DNA of 64,000 nucleotides from Epichloe hybrida (lineage: Eukaryota; Ascomycota; Sordariomycetes; Hypocreales; Clavicipitaceae): positions 806,001 to 870,000 of the forward strand of contig JAFEKR010000021.1 of assembly GCA_019022495.1 (NCBI GenBank). The letters are read 5' to 3'. Below are positions 1 through 11,705 of the stretch, piece after piece. Every line of letters starts with the position of its first letter. Within the stretch, counting starts at the first letter, position 1. The position numbers and the translations under genes are program-made. The notes beneath the pieces are model-generated. The model ran no database searches and was not told the origin of the DNA. It saw only the letters and a program-made list of their open reading frames with translations.

Positions 1-1604
1 ACCTATAGAAAAACTCTATTTCACTATATTTGAGTACTATAAATACACTACAAATATAGTATTTCTAATTTATAGCTAAACAACTTACTTTTAGACTTAC
101 TTTAATATATAGTGTCTTTCCTTAGATTTATTTCCATAAGATTATGTAATTTATAGGGTAATATCTTTAATTATAAGCTACATATTAAATCAAACATAAA
201 AAGTACAAAACACACTACACTAACTACAAACAATGCTTTGCTAACCATAGAGATTGCACCTATACAGCTTGTTACGTGCCAGCTTTGCACGTTATTAAGT
301 CAAATCCGTCAGAGAGGCTAACGAATTTAATAGGTTATAAGTTATACTAAGTTCACTTATAAAAGCTACCATTAGATGTAGGTTATAATGTAAGAAGTGA
401 GTTAAATTCTTTGTCTAGAGAGCTAAGTTCGCCCTTATTAGTGTTACTAGTGGCCGAGCTCATTTTGCCACGTAACACAGCTGTTGCTAGCTGCTTGCCA
501 GCTGGCACCTAGCTCCCTACTTTTCAAAAGTTTCCAGTCTACATCTGCTCCCTGCCCTTCAAAACAAGTATCCCTTGTATCAGAACGAGGTAAAGCAACG
601 AAGAGGTGATAATACCTTCTAAACGAAGAAGCTAGGAGGCACTAAAATATACAACGAAGCCCTATAGGGTTCTAGAATTTGCTAACAAGCGACTCCTAAT
701 TAGCATAGACTAGTTATAGGGAAGAGCAGATGTTTTTGTAATTTTTTAGTATTATGTTTGTGTCTAGCTTATAATGGAAGAAATCATCCTAGAAATTACG
801 TAATCTTGTGAAGTAAAATTCTAAGAACATATACCACATACAAAAGTATTACTAAGCTGTAAAGAAAAACTACATTTGTAATGTTTTCTAGCACTACAAT
901 CATAGTAAAATGTAATGAAATGTGGTTTTTTCTTAATTCATGGCTAAATGAACCATTTCTAGACTTACCTTTTTATGTAATCATGTTATAATTTCTTTAT
1001 TTATTAATTTAAAAGCTAGGACTTTCTCATAATTTTTTTTTTTTAAGATTCGATATAGATTACTTGTTAAGAAAAAACAAATTACAGCTTGTAATGTAAT
1101 GCAATGCTCTAGTTATAGGACACACAAGTTAGTTTACCTTGTCTAAGTTTAGCTATGAATTACATCTTAGCGCTAGAGCTTAACTTTTCTCCTGTATTTT
1201 AAGGCATTACCTAGTAACTCACAGCGGCCAAACCACAAAGCACTAAATGATATAAGAAAGTCCTATAGGCCTAGCCATAACTATACTTACATTTATTATT
1301 CCGCTAAATTTGCTTAAGCATAGCTAAATATAATAATTCTCTAAAGGGTAAACTATCTTAAATGTCATATAGTTACGTAAAAGATACTAAAATAACTGTG
1401 GTAGGCGGCTAGGGTTAGGCACATAGTGCTAAAAACTCGTAATAGATTCCCTTATTCCATTATTACCTATTACTTCCTATATGGCTATTAAATATATTTT
1501 TAGACTAAACTATAGTACTAGCCCCTAGACTCATAACATCTTTTACATAGGCTAATATGTTCTAGTAACTACCTAACAAACTAGTAGCTACTCCATATTA
1601 CTAT
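1..1604. repeat. AT-rich, RIP-degraded intergenic DNA
   Basis: The stretch is strongly AT-rich and dense in TA dinucleotides, with no open reading frame of note, as expected for an old repeat mutated by RIP. A less AT-rich patch lies near 420-600. I cannot identify the original element or see terminal repeats within the window. The left edge of the parent element may lie outside it. Confidence 0.6.
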
Positions 1605-1806
1605 TAAGATAGCCTAGCAGGGTGTGGATAACGTTATTAGGCAACGGGCTAGCCTAATTAGGTGTAGTGGGATAAGTCCTAACATTCTGTTAATAAATAA
1701 TAATTAGCTAGATTTCGCCAAAAAGTTTTAAAACACCTAGCGCTATGCCTAATTTAGGCCGGTCCGTTGCCTAATAACGTGGTTCACACCCTGCTAGGCT
1801 ATCTTA
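1605..1806. mobile_element. MITE with about 48-bp inverted termini and TA flanks
   Basis: The left end (1605 onward, TAAGATAGCCTAGCAGGG) and the right end (finishing at 1806) are inverted copies over roughly 48 bp with about five mismatches. TA stands at both outer edges, consistent with the TA target duplication of Tc1/mariner/pogo-type transposons. The core is only about 100 bp and has no coding potential, so this is a non-autonomous element. It lies where AT-rich DNA gives way to normal-composition DNA. Confidence 0.75.
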
Positions 1807-2535
1807 GGAGCGCAGAGGTCAGAGACAGGACGATCATATGATGGAGCCTCGGTTCATGCGCTCCCGACAGTTACGCGCCTAGGAGCATGCCATACCCCTT
1901 AACTAAAATGAACAGGTGTACTTTATGTCCACCTTTTAAACGTGACTACTACGAGGTACTTAGTGATTAGTGAACGCTCCCCGTGTTACCGCCCGATTCA
2001 AGGCAGCTGCCAGGTGGCGTGTGTAAAAGAGGAGGTAAATAGTTACCCTCGGCCAACCGCGCGCCAAATGAGACAATATCGCCAACAAGCTGTTGGCCAC
2101 ATCCTAGTACTAGAAGACTGCAGCCACGTCAGATTTTGTTTGTGAACTGAAAGAATATCGAATCAACGATCAGGACGCAATTGGCAAACTATGGACGTTG
2201 ACATGTGTCATGCAGTCTATTGGCGAGACGAGCAGGTCTGTTCATCTTTGGGTTCACTGCCAACGTTTCATCCAGAGTGGTGTTATATCCAGCGAAACGA
2301 TGTAGTATGGGCGGTTAACGTCACATTCAGAAGCTTTCGAGGGCCATTTTTCGGTCGCGACGGATGATAATGGAGACATTCTATGAGTTAAAAAGCCCCT
2401 TCTTCTCCCTTCAATATCACCAGCCTTGCTAGCAATTTGATATAACCTTTTCATTTCTATCTGAACGTTTCATACTATTATATCCGATTATCTGCTTGTT
2501 GACGGATTCTGTGCAACTCCCAGGCTCAAGACAAA
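1807..2535. other. Gene-free stretch upstream of the 2536 gene
   Basis: This is normal-composition DNA between the MITE and the next start codon. A 67-codon open frame at 1942-2145 has no recognisable features. The last 150 bp are pyrimidine-rich, as is common upstream of fungal start codons, and probably hold the promoter and 5' leader of the downstream gene. Confidence 0.5.
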
Positions 2536-3660
2536 ATGTCAAGTAGAAGAAGTGGTACCAGCAGCTCCGGCCGCCGCGCCCCCCCTCAAATGATATTGGC
2601 CGAAGATGGATACTACTATCAGGAACGTGGAGATGGAACACCATACTTTTTCGGAACTGATGGCTTGTTCCATCCCATAATTCAAATTCAGGATAATACT
2701 GGGAGATTTATAGCCGACCCGGGAGCCGTGGACACATTTCTTAATCTCATGATGCGACGCAATAACTCTTTCCCTAACTATGCCGGTGAAGTCGTCGAAT
2801 TCACTAGGGCCATTGTCATGTAAGTATCATACGCACCTTTCGTGCCCCCTGGCTTTCTTCTTTATGCTAGGTCGGTTTATCTTGTGGCGGTTTTCTATTG
2901 CACATCTTTCATTTCACATCTCTTTCTCTCCTGTCTTTGCTGATTAGGTCTTCGCAGTACCGCGCTTCATAAGTCATCCACCAAAAGCGATCCCTACAGC
3001 AACCTTGGCGTACCACACTTTGGCATCCAGCTCACGAATGATAGCTTGTTTGCGCAGGATGAATCTACTCATTTGTATCACTTCCGGCCAGACCAGCCAG
3101 AACTGTCTATCTTCTACGATGAAGCTGAAACCAGAACAAGTCTTGCCAGGCGAAAAAATAGGAAACGCGCGCCTCGATCCGGAAAAGGGAATAAAAAAGA
3201 CCCTCCAGGAGGTGGTGCTGGTGCCAGCAGTCGCTCATCCAAGGGAGGCTCGTCCAAAGAATCATCGTCTAAAGGCAGTTCTTCTAAGGGCACTTCGGCT
3301 AAAGGCAGTTCATCTAAGGTCACCTCTTCTGGGGGCTCCTCATCCAAGCGTCATACCTCTAATAGTGGTTCGACTTTGGAACACACCACCGGAAATATCC
3401 ACGAAACGGGCATTGAACCGAGAATGCCGCCAATTGATCCCCTACCTGCAGAGTGTATGCGCCTAGACTTGACGTGCGAAATTACGGCAGGAGAGAGTGC
3501 ATCTATCAGAGTTTATTGCGCTCAAGACATTCACGAGGCTAATTTATCCCCAAACCCTTATGATGGTACTGGCTCAAGGAGCCAATGGTTGACTTCCAGC
3601 TACTCAGTTTCAAATGCCCGCGCCATTGGGCCTACTGTGTGCGCCAGTGTTCAGGGGTAG
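2536..3660 (+). CDS. Hypothetical serine/lysine/glycine-rich protein, two exons
   Basis: I do not recognise this protein. Exon 1 is 2536-2819 and exon 2 is 2958-3660. The 138-bp intron runs from GTAAGT at 2820 to CAG at 2957. The reading frame continues exactly across it, giving about 328 residues. The N-terminal ~95 residues are rich in Tyr, Phe and Gly (for example EDGYYYQERGDGTPYFFG). The middle is a low-complexity tract of SSKGS/SSKES-like repeats (nucleotides ~3230-3350). The C-terminal ~90 residues look folded, with several Cys. No signal peptide or membrane segment is visible. A mariner-like MITE lies upstream and a RIP-destroyed Copia begins about 330 bp downstream, yet the gene itself shows no RIP, which argues that it is maintained or single-copy. 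The intron is an inference from splice consensus and frame. Confidence 0.6.
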
Positions 3661-3992
3661 GGAGATTATGTATGCATCTTGAACATTATGTACACCTGGT
3701 GGAAACCCCCAAGTAACGCATGTACCATCCGAAGCTTAGCCTTTATCACTATGAATTCATGAATTCCCGTCATCCGGCTTCTGCTCTTTACTATCTGTTC
3801 CCTTGCTTTGCAACAACTTCGCGTGTTTTATCATTGTCCAGAGCGGACTTGCTTGGGGTCTGTTCTCCAAGTGTTCAGGGCCCCACCTACGGCGGCTGAA
3901 GCGGCGACTAGTATATCTGACGGGGACGTAAATTTCCCACCGGAGCTTTTAAATTTCCCTTTATACATAACACTAGAAAATCTCGCGTTTAC
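3661..3992. other. Gene-free stretch before the Copia element
   Basis: This is the 3' flank of the serine-rich gene. A 63-codon open frame (3808-3999) runs up to the transposon boundary but has no recognisable domain. Nothing else is supported here. Confidence 0.4.
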
Positions 3993-4247
3993 GTACTAGT
4001 AATTACTGCTTTACTGTTAGACCGAGCAGCTAGGATCAGAAATGAAGGTATGGATTGAGTTGCCTGACCCTGTAAGAGGGCGCGGACTACGGTTTAAATA
4101 ACTAAGTACCTGTACCATAGGGTATGTAATCTGCCCATACAAACTATACTATGCATTTACTAAAGGTCTAGAAAAGTAACTAGTTAGGTGGGTCCTAGTG
4201 TCCAAGTTGCCTACATACGGTTAAATACTTACGGCAGGATTCTAACA
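3993..4247 (-). repeat. Copia element, 3' LTR (left copy)
   Basis: The unambiguous part is 4015-4247 (233 bp). The LTR may begin at about 3993, because a 15-20 bp block before 4015 also matches the DNA before the right LTR. Differences from the right copy are C/T or G/A transitions. The outer (left) half of this copy is the better preserved one. Confidence 0.85.
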
Positions 4248-5324
4248 CATCCCCCTAGGAGGCCTGTAATTAAGGCATCCTATGATAATTCAATTAAATC
4301 AATCTCTATAATAATCTAATTATTATTAATTATAGCAGGGTCTTTTAGTAATTCCTACTCTTTTTAGGTTAGTACTAAGCATTTAATCTAGTAACTATAT
4401 AAGCCCTAGTGCCTATCTAAAATCCATAAATACTTTTCCTATTAGTAGCTTTATAAGGCTATTAGTAATTATCTCTTTCGTTACTCTCTAAGTAATATTA
4501 AAGGTTCCCTTTATAACCTCTTAATAAAGCTAGTGATAATAGATATTAATATAGCGTAGTTACATTATAAGCTTAATAAATTCTTCCTTAAGAAGACAAA
4601 TTATCTATATATTATCATATTTAATCTTAAGGGTATTATTTCTAAGATATAATCTAACTTCCTAATATAATTATTTAAAGGTAATTAGCTCTTTACTATA
4701 ATATAATAGCGCTAGGAGCTTTACTTCTATAGAAGAGGTTATTATAGTCTCTTATCTTCCTACTTTAAAGAGCATAGGACCTCTAAAGAGCTTTATAATA
4801 TAGCCTTATAAGCTTCTTCTTATAACTAGATTATTAGTAAAGGAAGCATTACTATACGCTTTAAGTTTAGGGTTATTACTATTAAATTCAATTAAGAGAT
4901 CTCCCTATACGTAACTATACTCTAAAGCCTTTTCTATAGCTTCTATATACTAAGGTCCTAGGCGTTAAAGGTGCTATAATAGTTATAATACTATAAAGGT
5001 AATATCTAGCTATATAATAATTATAGGATATAGCAAAGTACTAACTAGGGATTAATATCTCTTTAAATCCTTTAGATTAACATTACCTTTAAAGGGATTA
5101 AGTAAAATAGTAGTTATTAGTGCTATTAGCTTCTATTCTAGAACTTTAATATTAAATTTAATTATAGCTTTGTTCTAATAGGACTTCTAATTAAGCTATA
5201 ATCGTTAATTTTCGTGATCTCTAATAATTTTAACCCCTAAGAACTATCGTAATTTGCTAAGGTCCTTAATATTATATCTTTTAAAGAGTCTTTCTCTAAA
5301 TTTATTATAAAGAGCTAACTTTCC

Positions 5325-5396
5325 CTTTATAAATAAGGCCATAAGGTTATTAACATAGAAGAAGATAATTAATCCGTCCTTAATAAACATATAAAT
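5325..5396 (-). pseudogene. Copia reverse-transcriptase active-site remnant
   Basis: The minus strand reads a Copia-type block ending IIFFYVNNLMAL. The family has Tyr-Val-Asp-Asp at this point, the two metal-binding aspartates of the polymerase. Here both aspartate codons are asparagine (plus-strand positions 5346-5351), the change expected from G-to-A RIP on the coding strand. Surrounding frames are interrupted by stops. Confidence 0.8.
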
Positions 5397-8300
5397 ATCT
5401 TTAAAGATCTATATAAATCCTTTACTTACTAACTATTTAATTAATTCCTTTATCTAAAGAAAGGGAGCTTTACGTAGCCTATAGATAGCGCTTAAGAGCT
5501 TTAAGTAAGCTTATTTATCCCTATAACCTAGTAGTATCTTATAATACACCTCTTTATCTAGCTTTAAGTTTAGGAAAGCTATAATAAAATTATACTAATA
5601 AGCTTTAAGGTTAAAGTAGCATAGAATTACTATAAGGAGCCTAAACATAATGCCTACTAATATAGTAGCTCTTATAAAAAGGTTTCCTTTTACTTGCTAA
5701 TTCCTAAGCACACACAATTAAGCCTTATGCCTCATAAGGTAGCCTAATTAATCTAATTTATAGGTAAATACCTAAGTAAGTCCTAAGATCTTAATATGCG
5801 AAGGGACTTCTAATCTGCTAACTTTAATAGTAACCTTATTATTAATAACTTTATTATACTCTTTATCTCTTACTTTAATAAATACCTTTTCTTTAAGGTA
5901 CCTAGCTAAATAATTATAATAAGTAAAAGGTAAAGGAAGTCTTAATATATAAGGCTTTTCTTTGCTCTTAGCTCCTAGGGCAAAGGTAGTAGCAAAAGCT
6001 TTAAGGAGGTTATCTTTATTAATATTAGGAATATCTGGATCTTTATCTTTATAATCTATTTTAGAAGGATTTAATAGACTATTAATATTTATTGGTTTGT
6101 AATCTAAAAAATCTAGTTAATAGCTAGGTAAATTCGAAGGAGTTAGGAGAGTTAATTCCTAAGTTCCTTTTCCCTTTTCTTTATCATTTAGTCAATTATA
6201 ATCGTGTTAATCTTCTTACTAATAGATTAGAGGAAGGGAGTCTTATACCTATAGGTGCCTTATATCTTAAGGATGTCCTATATTTGTATTATTAACCTTA
6301 AAGTCTTCTATAAGCTCTTAAAGGAGGCGTTTTTTAGGCTCTTTTTCCTTAATTAAAAGGTCCTTTTCTTAAGCGTAAAAGATTAACTTATTAAAGGTAA
6401 TATAGCTTAATAAGAACTAACAATTCCTCTGCATTATTAGTACCTAAATTAGATATTAGGTGAAAGAGATATAACTAGCTAGATAACTAATGTAAGCTCT
6501 TTGTAATAGCTTTGGACCTGTCTTCCTAAGCCTATCCTATATTATCATAAAAGCTTTATAACTAAAAGCTCGAAGATAATTCAATAAAGCTTCTAGCTTC
6601 TCTAGTAAATAATTCTATTAAAGCTTATTCTTTTGTAGCTATTTATTTAAAGCTTAATATAGTAAAAGCTAATCTAAAGACTTTCTAGGCGTGCAATTAA
6701 GGATATAAATAGCTGCTTCTATAGCTATAGGCTAAAGATTCTCTAGAAAGCTTACTTAGGTTATTAGAGTTATTATAACTCTTATTATCACCCCCCTAGA
6801 CCGCTTAGTATGCCTATTTTAATACGAATAAGCTAGGCTAGACTTTCTAATAATAATGCCTCTATTAGTAACCTTTACCTCTTACTTCTTAGTCTAGAAG
6901 GTAGTTTCCCTATTAGTAATAATAACTATAATATGAATTCTAAAGGTCCTTATATAACGCGCTTCTAATTAATTAAAGCAAGATATAATTTTAGTCTTTA
7001 TTAGAATTATAAAGATATAGCGGAGGCCTATTACTTTATAAGTAAAGAGAGTAATATAATAATCCTTATTATAGCCTTATAATTAAGTAAAGAGGTTATA
7101 GGTTATAACCTAAAGAGGTCCTAAGGGTAGGGAATCTATCTGTGAATCTCGTGATATTTACCTCTACGCCTTAGCTATATAGCAAATCTCGTATTTACCC
7201 TTACTACGCTCTTTTGTTAGTATATTAACCTTTTAAAGCACTTAATCTATTATATCTTTACTTAGATAAGCTATTCTTACGTGCTAAAGGTTTGCTTTTA
7301 TAGCTATTAGGGGTTTTAGGTTATAAGAGTCCCTTCTAATAGCAAAAGCCTTATTAGGGCTATTCCCTTTAATATATAGTTAAGTACTAAGGGTTATAGT
7401 TAAAAAGATCTTATAATTACCTCTTACTAGGTCTATAATAATCCCTATAAGATTATCCTACCTTATACCTTTTATTATAAGTAACTAAAGTAATATAAGG
7501 TTTGCAAAGAAGGTTAGTTAATACTACGCGTTTAATAATATAAGGGTCTAGCTATTTATTAATTTAATCTAGGCTATGCTAACGCCGTGAGCCTTAGTGA
7601 CTCTATACCTAGCTTAGATACTTAGTTAATTACTATAATCTAGGTTAATAAACTAGCGTTTATTATTAAAGATATGTACTAAAGTACTGCTGTTAAGTAT
7701 TACTTATAAGCGCCCTTAGGCATAAAAAGCCTCTAAAGATAGCTCTACAGTAATAAAGGTAGTATTGCCCTCTAGCTTACTTTCCTTTGCTTCCTTAGCT
7801 TCCTTTACATTATACTCCTTAAGCCATGTGTTATAGGCCTTTTAATATTATTAGATTATTAATTTATTACTTCTTTTGCCTTTTTTGATTAATCTTCCTT
7901 AATAGTCTAATTCTTAGGCAGGCAAAGCGTTTAATAGTTCTTCTAAGAGTCCTTTAACTTCTTAGCCTTATACTTATTATAATAAATATAAAGTAGCTTC
8001 TTATCTCCCTTATTAAGATCTTCTTTAGTCTAACTATTAAGAGTTAGCTTTACTCTAAAAGATTCTCTGGATTTACTTTAAGACCTTCCCTAGGCTTTAA
8101 TTAAATACCTGATCCTCGTAATTATAGAGTAGAAATCAAGGGTTTTACCCTTAATCTTAGCGGTAAAGATCAGTGAATTAATTTAAGCCAAAATTAAAGG
8201 GAATTAGGTGCTAATAGTATTATTAATTATCTTAATTAGAGAGTTGCCTTTTATAATTAAGTAATTTACTTAAAAACATTACTTATAGCTAATTAACGCG

Positions 8301-9204
8301 TTAGCAAGCTATTTATTAATATTAACCTTTGCTAGGCTATGCTTAATAACTTTATTAAAGTTAACCTTAGTATAATACCTAATTATTTTATTTAAGGGTA
8401 TTATATTTTTTATAAGCTCTCTAAGCTTCTTATAAAGTAAGATATACTATAGGATTATTTACTTATACTTATTTCTAAGCGTTATAATAAACTAATTATA
8501 GTATTCTCTTATAGTCTTTAATAAACTCTAATACTAACTATTAAACACTTAATATTATCTATTAAGAACTATATACTAAGCGCTATCTTTAGTATTATCT
8601 AGTTATTAAGAGTATTTAAAGTATCCCTCTTTAGTTAAGTTAATAATAGGAGTAATGCTTATAAGAGAAAAGCTTTCTTAAGGTTACTACTAATTGCTTA
8701 TAACTCTAGATATTAACATTCTTAAGTGTATTTAAGGCCCTTTAGTCTAGTTTTCTAGTAAAGTAGTTAAAGCTATAATTACTACTTTTCTTACTACTAG
8801 AGTCCCTTTTCCTATTAGGATTAGTAGCTTAGGTAAGTAGTTAAGAGTTATTATTAAATTAGGATTAATAAAGACCTAAATCCTATCTTTAATAGCTCTT
8901 ACCTTTATTATCTTAAACTATAGGTCCTAATAGTAGGGTTCCTATAGCTTAACTACTAGCTTATAGCCTTAAGTAGTGTTAGTTTCCTTAGATATCTTAA
9001 TAATATCCTATGTTATTATTATTATAATTTATTAAACTTTAACCTATGTAAATCTTCCTTACTACTAGGGGTTACCTAATTATAATATTAATGATTATAA
9101 TTAAACCCTATTCTCTTACTAGGATATACTAAATTTAATAATTAATTAATTAGAATTAACTTAATAAAGGTATTAATTAGAAAGAAGGGTTTTTGTATTA
9201 TAAA

Positions 9205-9456
9205 CACTAAGTAATTACTACTTTATTAGACTAAGTAGCTAGGATTAGAAATAAAGGTATAGATTAAGTTACCTAACCTTATAAGAGAGCGTAAACTATG
9301 GTTTAAATAACTAAGTACCTATACTATAGGGTATATAATCTGCCTATATAAACTATACTATGCATTTACTAAAGGTCTGGAAAAGTAACTAGTTAGGTGG
9401 GTCCTAGTGTCCAAGTTGCCTGCATGCGGTTGAACGCTTGCGGCGGGATTCTAACA
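9205..9456 (-). repeat. Copia element, 5' LTR (right copy)
   Basis: The core is 9224-9456, and homology with the left copy reaches back to about 9205. It ends TCTAACA and is followed by TTTAC. In this copy the first ~160 bp are RIP-mutated, whereas the outermost ~75 bp (TGCATGCGG, CTTGCGGCGGG) have kept their G and C, the reverse of the left copy. Confidence 0.85.
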
Positions 9457-9591
9457 TTTACTTATCTAAGCCATTTCTCCACCTAACAGGTCCGTCGCCC
9501 CTGTAGGCAACCCCCCTTTTTTTTCTTCACTAGCTCTTCTAGACACACAATCTTCTTCGTTTAATTAAGGGTGTAATCCACGTGGCACGCA

Positions 9592-10657
9592 AACTCTGCT
9601 AAGTAAGCAGAGTGCACATCAATATATAAGGGACGCGCGAACCATTTTTAGCTACTAATTTGTATATGAAGTTATGGAATTAATTTTGCTTAATATTTAT
9701 CCTTGTTTATAATATACTATAGTAGTAAAAGCCATGTAAATGTGTCAGAACCCTGAAGGTGTGCAAGGTAAGCCACTAGACCAAAAGATCCACCAATGCT
9801 AGCTCTCGCTTGCATTGCACCTTACAACTGGTTATCAGGCACCTACGCACCTGACAAAATGCTTATAATATAATCTCTTTGATGCCCATAAGGCTACACT
9901 TGCGTACCGACAAGGGTTGTTAGCCAATCAAAAAATCGCTATTTGCGGTACTTTTGAGCCTGACTAATTTATATGGTAATATAAGTATAAGAAACCATCT
10001 AAGTTACAGAGAGTAACATCGCCTATCCGATAGCTACATCGCATTAGCCATGTCACTAAAAGGTCACATCAGGTCACCCCCTTTTGCCGGCTTAGAAAAA
10101 TGGGTCGGTACGCAAGTGTAGCCTTATGGGCATCAAAGAGATAAGATAGTAAGAATAAAGGGAATTATTCTGTTTTTAGCTATTATTTTTGTAAGAAGTA
10201 AATCGCTCTATAAACTTTATAGGAAGCATTATAATAAAGTTAGTAAAGTGTCATGGTCTAGCCCTAAGGGGTAATCGCGGGTGCCTGCGCCACGATGTGG
10301 GTGATTTGCCTAATCCAATTGGGCCATAGGGCAACAAAAGAATATGCATTGTACAAGTCATCATTTACTTGTGCAATTGACACCTGTATTGCTAGGCTAT
10401 CACATAAAGCGCTATAACAATCTTTCATAGGGAGTATAACCTCTTGTTTAAGCACCTGACCGTTAAATAAGATGACTTTGCTTGTGAATTAATTGATTGA
10501 TTAATTGATAAAGGATTTATCAAGAGGGCTTCAGACACAAAGGCGGTGGAAAAAAAGCCATAAGATGCAAGCTCAGACTGTACAAAGTAGCCGCCCTATA
10601 GTAATCCACATATGTACAAGTTGCACTGCGGGTCGTCCCTGCTAACTTAGCAGAGTT
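9592..10657. repeat. Inverted 21-bp hairpin motifs bracketing 1 kb
   Basis: The sequence at 9592-9612 (AACTCTGCTAAGTAAGCAGAG) recurs inverted at 10637-10657 with two mismatches. Each copy is itself a short hairpin (CTCTGCT/AGCAGAG). They may be ends of a degraded element about 1.07 kb long that contains the small repeat at 9873-10142. No target duplication is visible and no transposase is recognisable, so the call is tentative. Confidence 0.3.
9873..10142. mobile_element. MITE-like element with about 38-bp inverted termini
   Basis: ATCTCTTTGATGCCCATAAG, continuing through GGCTACACTTGCGTACCGAC at 9873-9911, recurs inverted at about 10103-10142 with essentially no mismatch. The 190-bp core has no coding potential. 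The left flank ends in TA and the right flank begins AA, so a TA duplication is only weakly supported. The near-identical termini suggest relatively recent activity compared with the surrounding RIP-degraded DNA. Confidence 0.7.
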
Positions 10658-11289
10658 CTCATGGATCACATCCCAACATCATCGAATTCGTCGGCAATAC
10701 CACCACTCCTTGGTAGTTTCGCGTCTTCGCTTTCATCAATATGCCGCCCTTTGCGCCCGGCATTAGTGCTTACGGCGACCAGTTTATGCGGCGCGGCGCA
10801 GATTACGTTGCACTCAGTTCACGCTAAGCACAAAAGTGCTGCTGCGAACAGCAACACTCGGCGAGCGAGCGTTGGCAGTCACTGATACACCAACGATTCT
10901 TCTGACATGATTGTCACGCCCGTCGTAGTACATATGTATGTATGTTTGCATGTACATGTACAGAGCTGCTCGGGAAGCAGCAAGACAGGAAAGCCCTGCC
11001 GAGTCACGGAAATAAATTCCTAAAAAGGCCAGCCACAACCCCTCTTTGTCATAACCTGGAAGGGACCCATTTCGATGGGTCCCAAAAAGTGGTCGTGAGT
11101 CGTGACGGGCGACCAACATGCCGACATCGGAGGACTTCCGAGCTTTCCCCCCCTTCTTGTTTTTTCGGTCTCGTGTATCTGGAGTCTGTCTGTCATGAAT
11201 CTCGCCATTGACTTGTCAAGGATAGTTGGCCCGAGTCACTGAATGGGTCATCTCATCTTGGATCTCATCTTGGTCCCACCAAGTGCGTG

Positions 11290-11314
11290 ATCAGATAAGA
11301 TAAGATTATCAGAT
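11290..11314. promoter_or_regulatory. Paired inverted SreA/Urbs1-type GATA sites
   Basis: ATCAGATAA (11290-11298) and TTATCAGAT (11306-11314, reverse complement ATCTGATAA) both fit the published fungal iron-repressor consensus ATCWGATAA. They face each other with seven bases between. The next gene downstream is a siderophore-iron transporter, a classical SreA target. They lie about 800 bp before its start codon, farther than usual, and a repeat insertion lies in between. Function is inferred. Confidence 0.6.
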
Positions 11315-11705
11315 ATTCCAGGTTACGCTTGACACAGTGTGGATTCGCAGCTCAAGCCATTGGATGGGGGCCATGCACAATTCGACACACACGGGGCGTT
11401 TACAGAGTACTAGTGGATCGTTTTGCGGGCACGCAGGGCGATGAGATTGATAACCCACATCTGGAGCTGAGGCATTTTAAGGTGCTTGCATCTGGATTCC
11501 CACTAATGAAGATTCTTCAGCCCATCCGCCGGCTTTTCGGACCATCGAGACTCGGTCGTTTCCTTGGCGACTAGGCGAAGGGAGGCACGAGGGGAAAAAA
11601 AAATTTGAAAGGCATTGGCAAAAAAAAAAACCCCCCGCCGGCTCAACGGCCATATCGCCACGCGATGCTGTTACGTCCAAACAACCCTTCCTAATGTCGC
11701 AAGGC

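Larger units (their letters stand above)
3993..9456 (-). mobile_element. RIP-inactivated Ty1/Copia LTR retrotransposon (5.4 kb)
   Basis: Two direct repeats bound an AT-rich 5-kb interior: the left LTR ends at 4247 and the right LTR ends at 9456. The core LTR (4015-4247 and 9224-9456) starts TGTTAGA and ends TCTAACA. TTTAC flanks it at 4010-4014 and 9457-9461, as a 5-bp target duplication. Homology between the LTRs extends about 20 bp further left, where a second TTTAC (3988-3992) could be the true duplication. Next to the left LTR the minus strand reads a purine-rich tract (CTAGGGGGATG) directly before TGTTAGAATCC, which places the 3' end on the left. A Copia-like reverse-transcriptase block on the minus strand (5325-5396) confirms family and orientation. 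Stops fill every frame, so the element is dead. Confidence 0.9.

Noticed and set aside
10264..10455. 63-codon minus-strand frame beside the MITEs, possibly a transposase scrap
   Set aside because: Too short and without a catalytic motif. I could not tie it to any transposase family.
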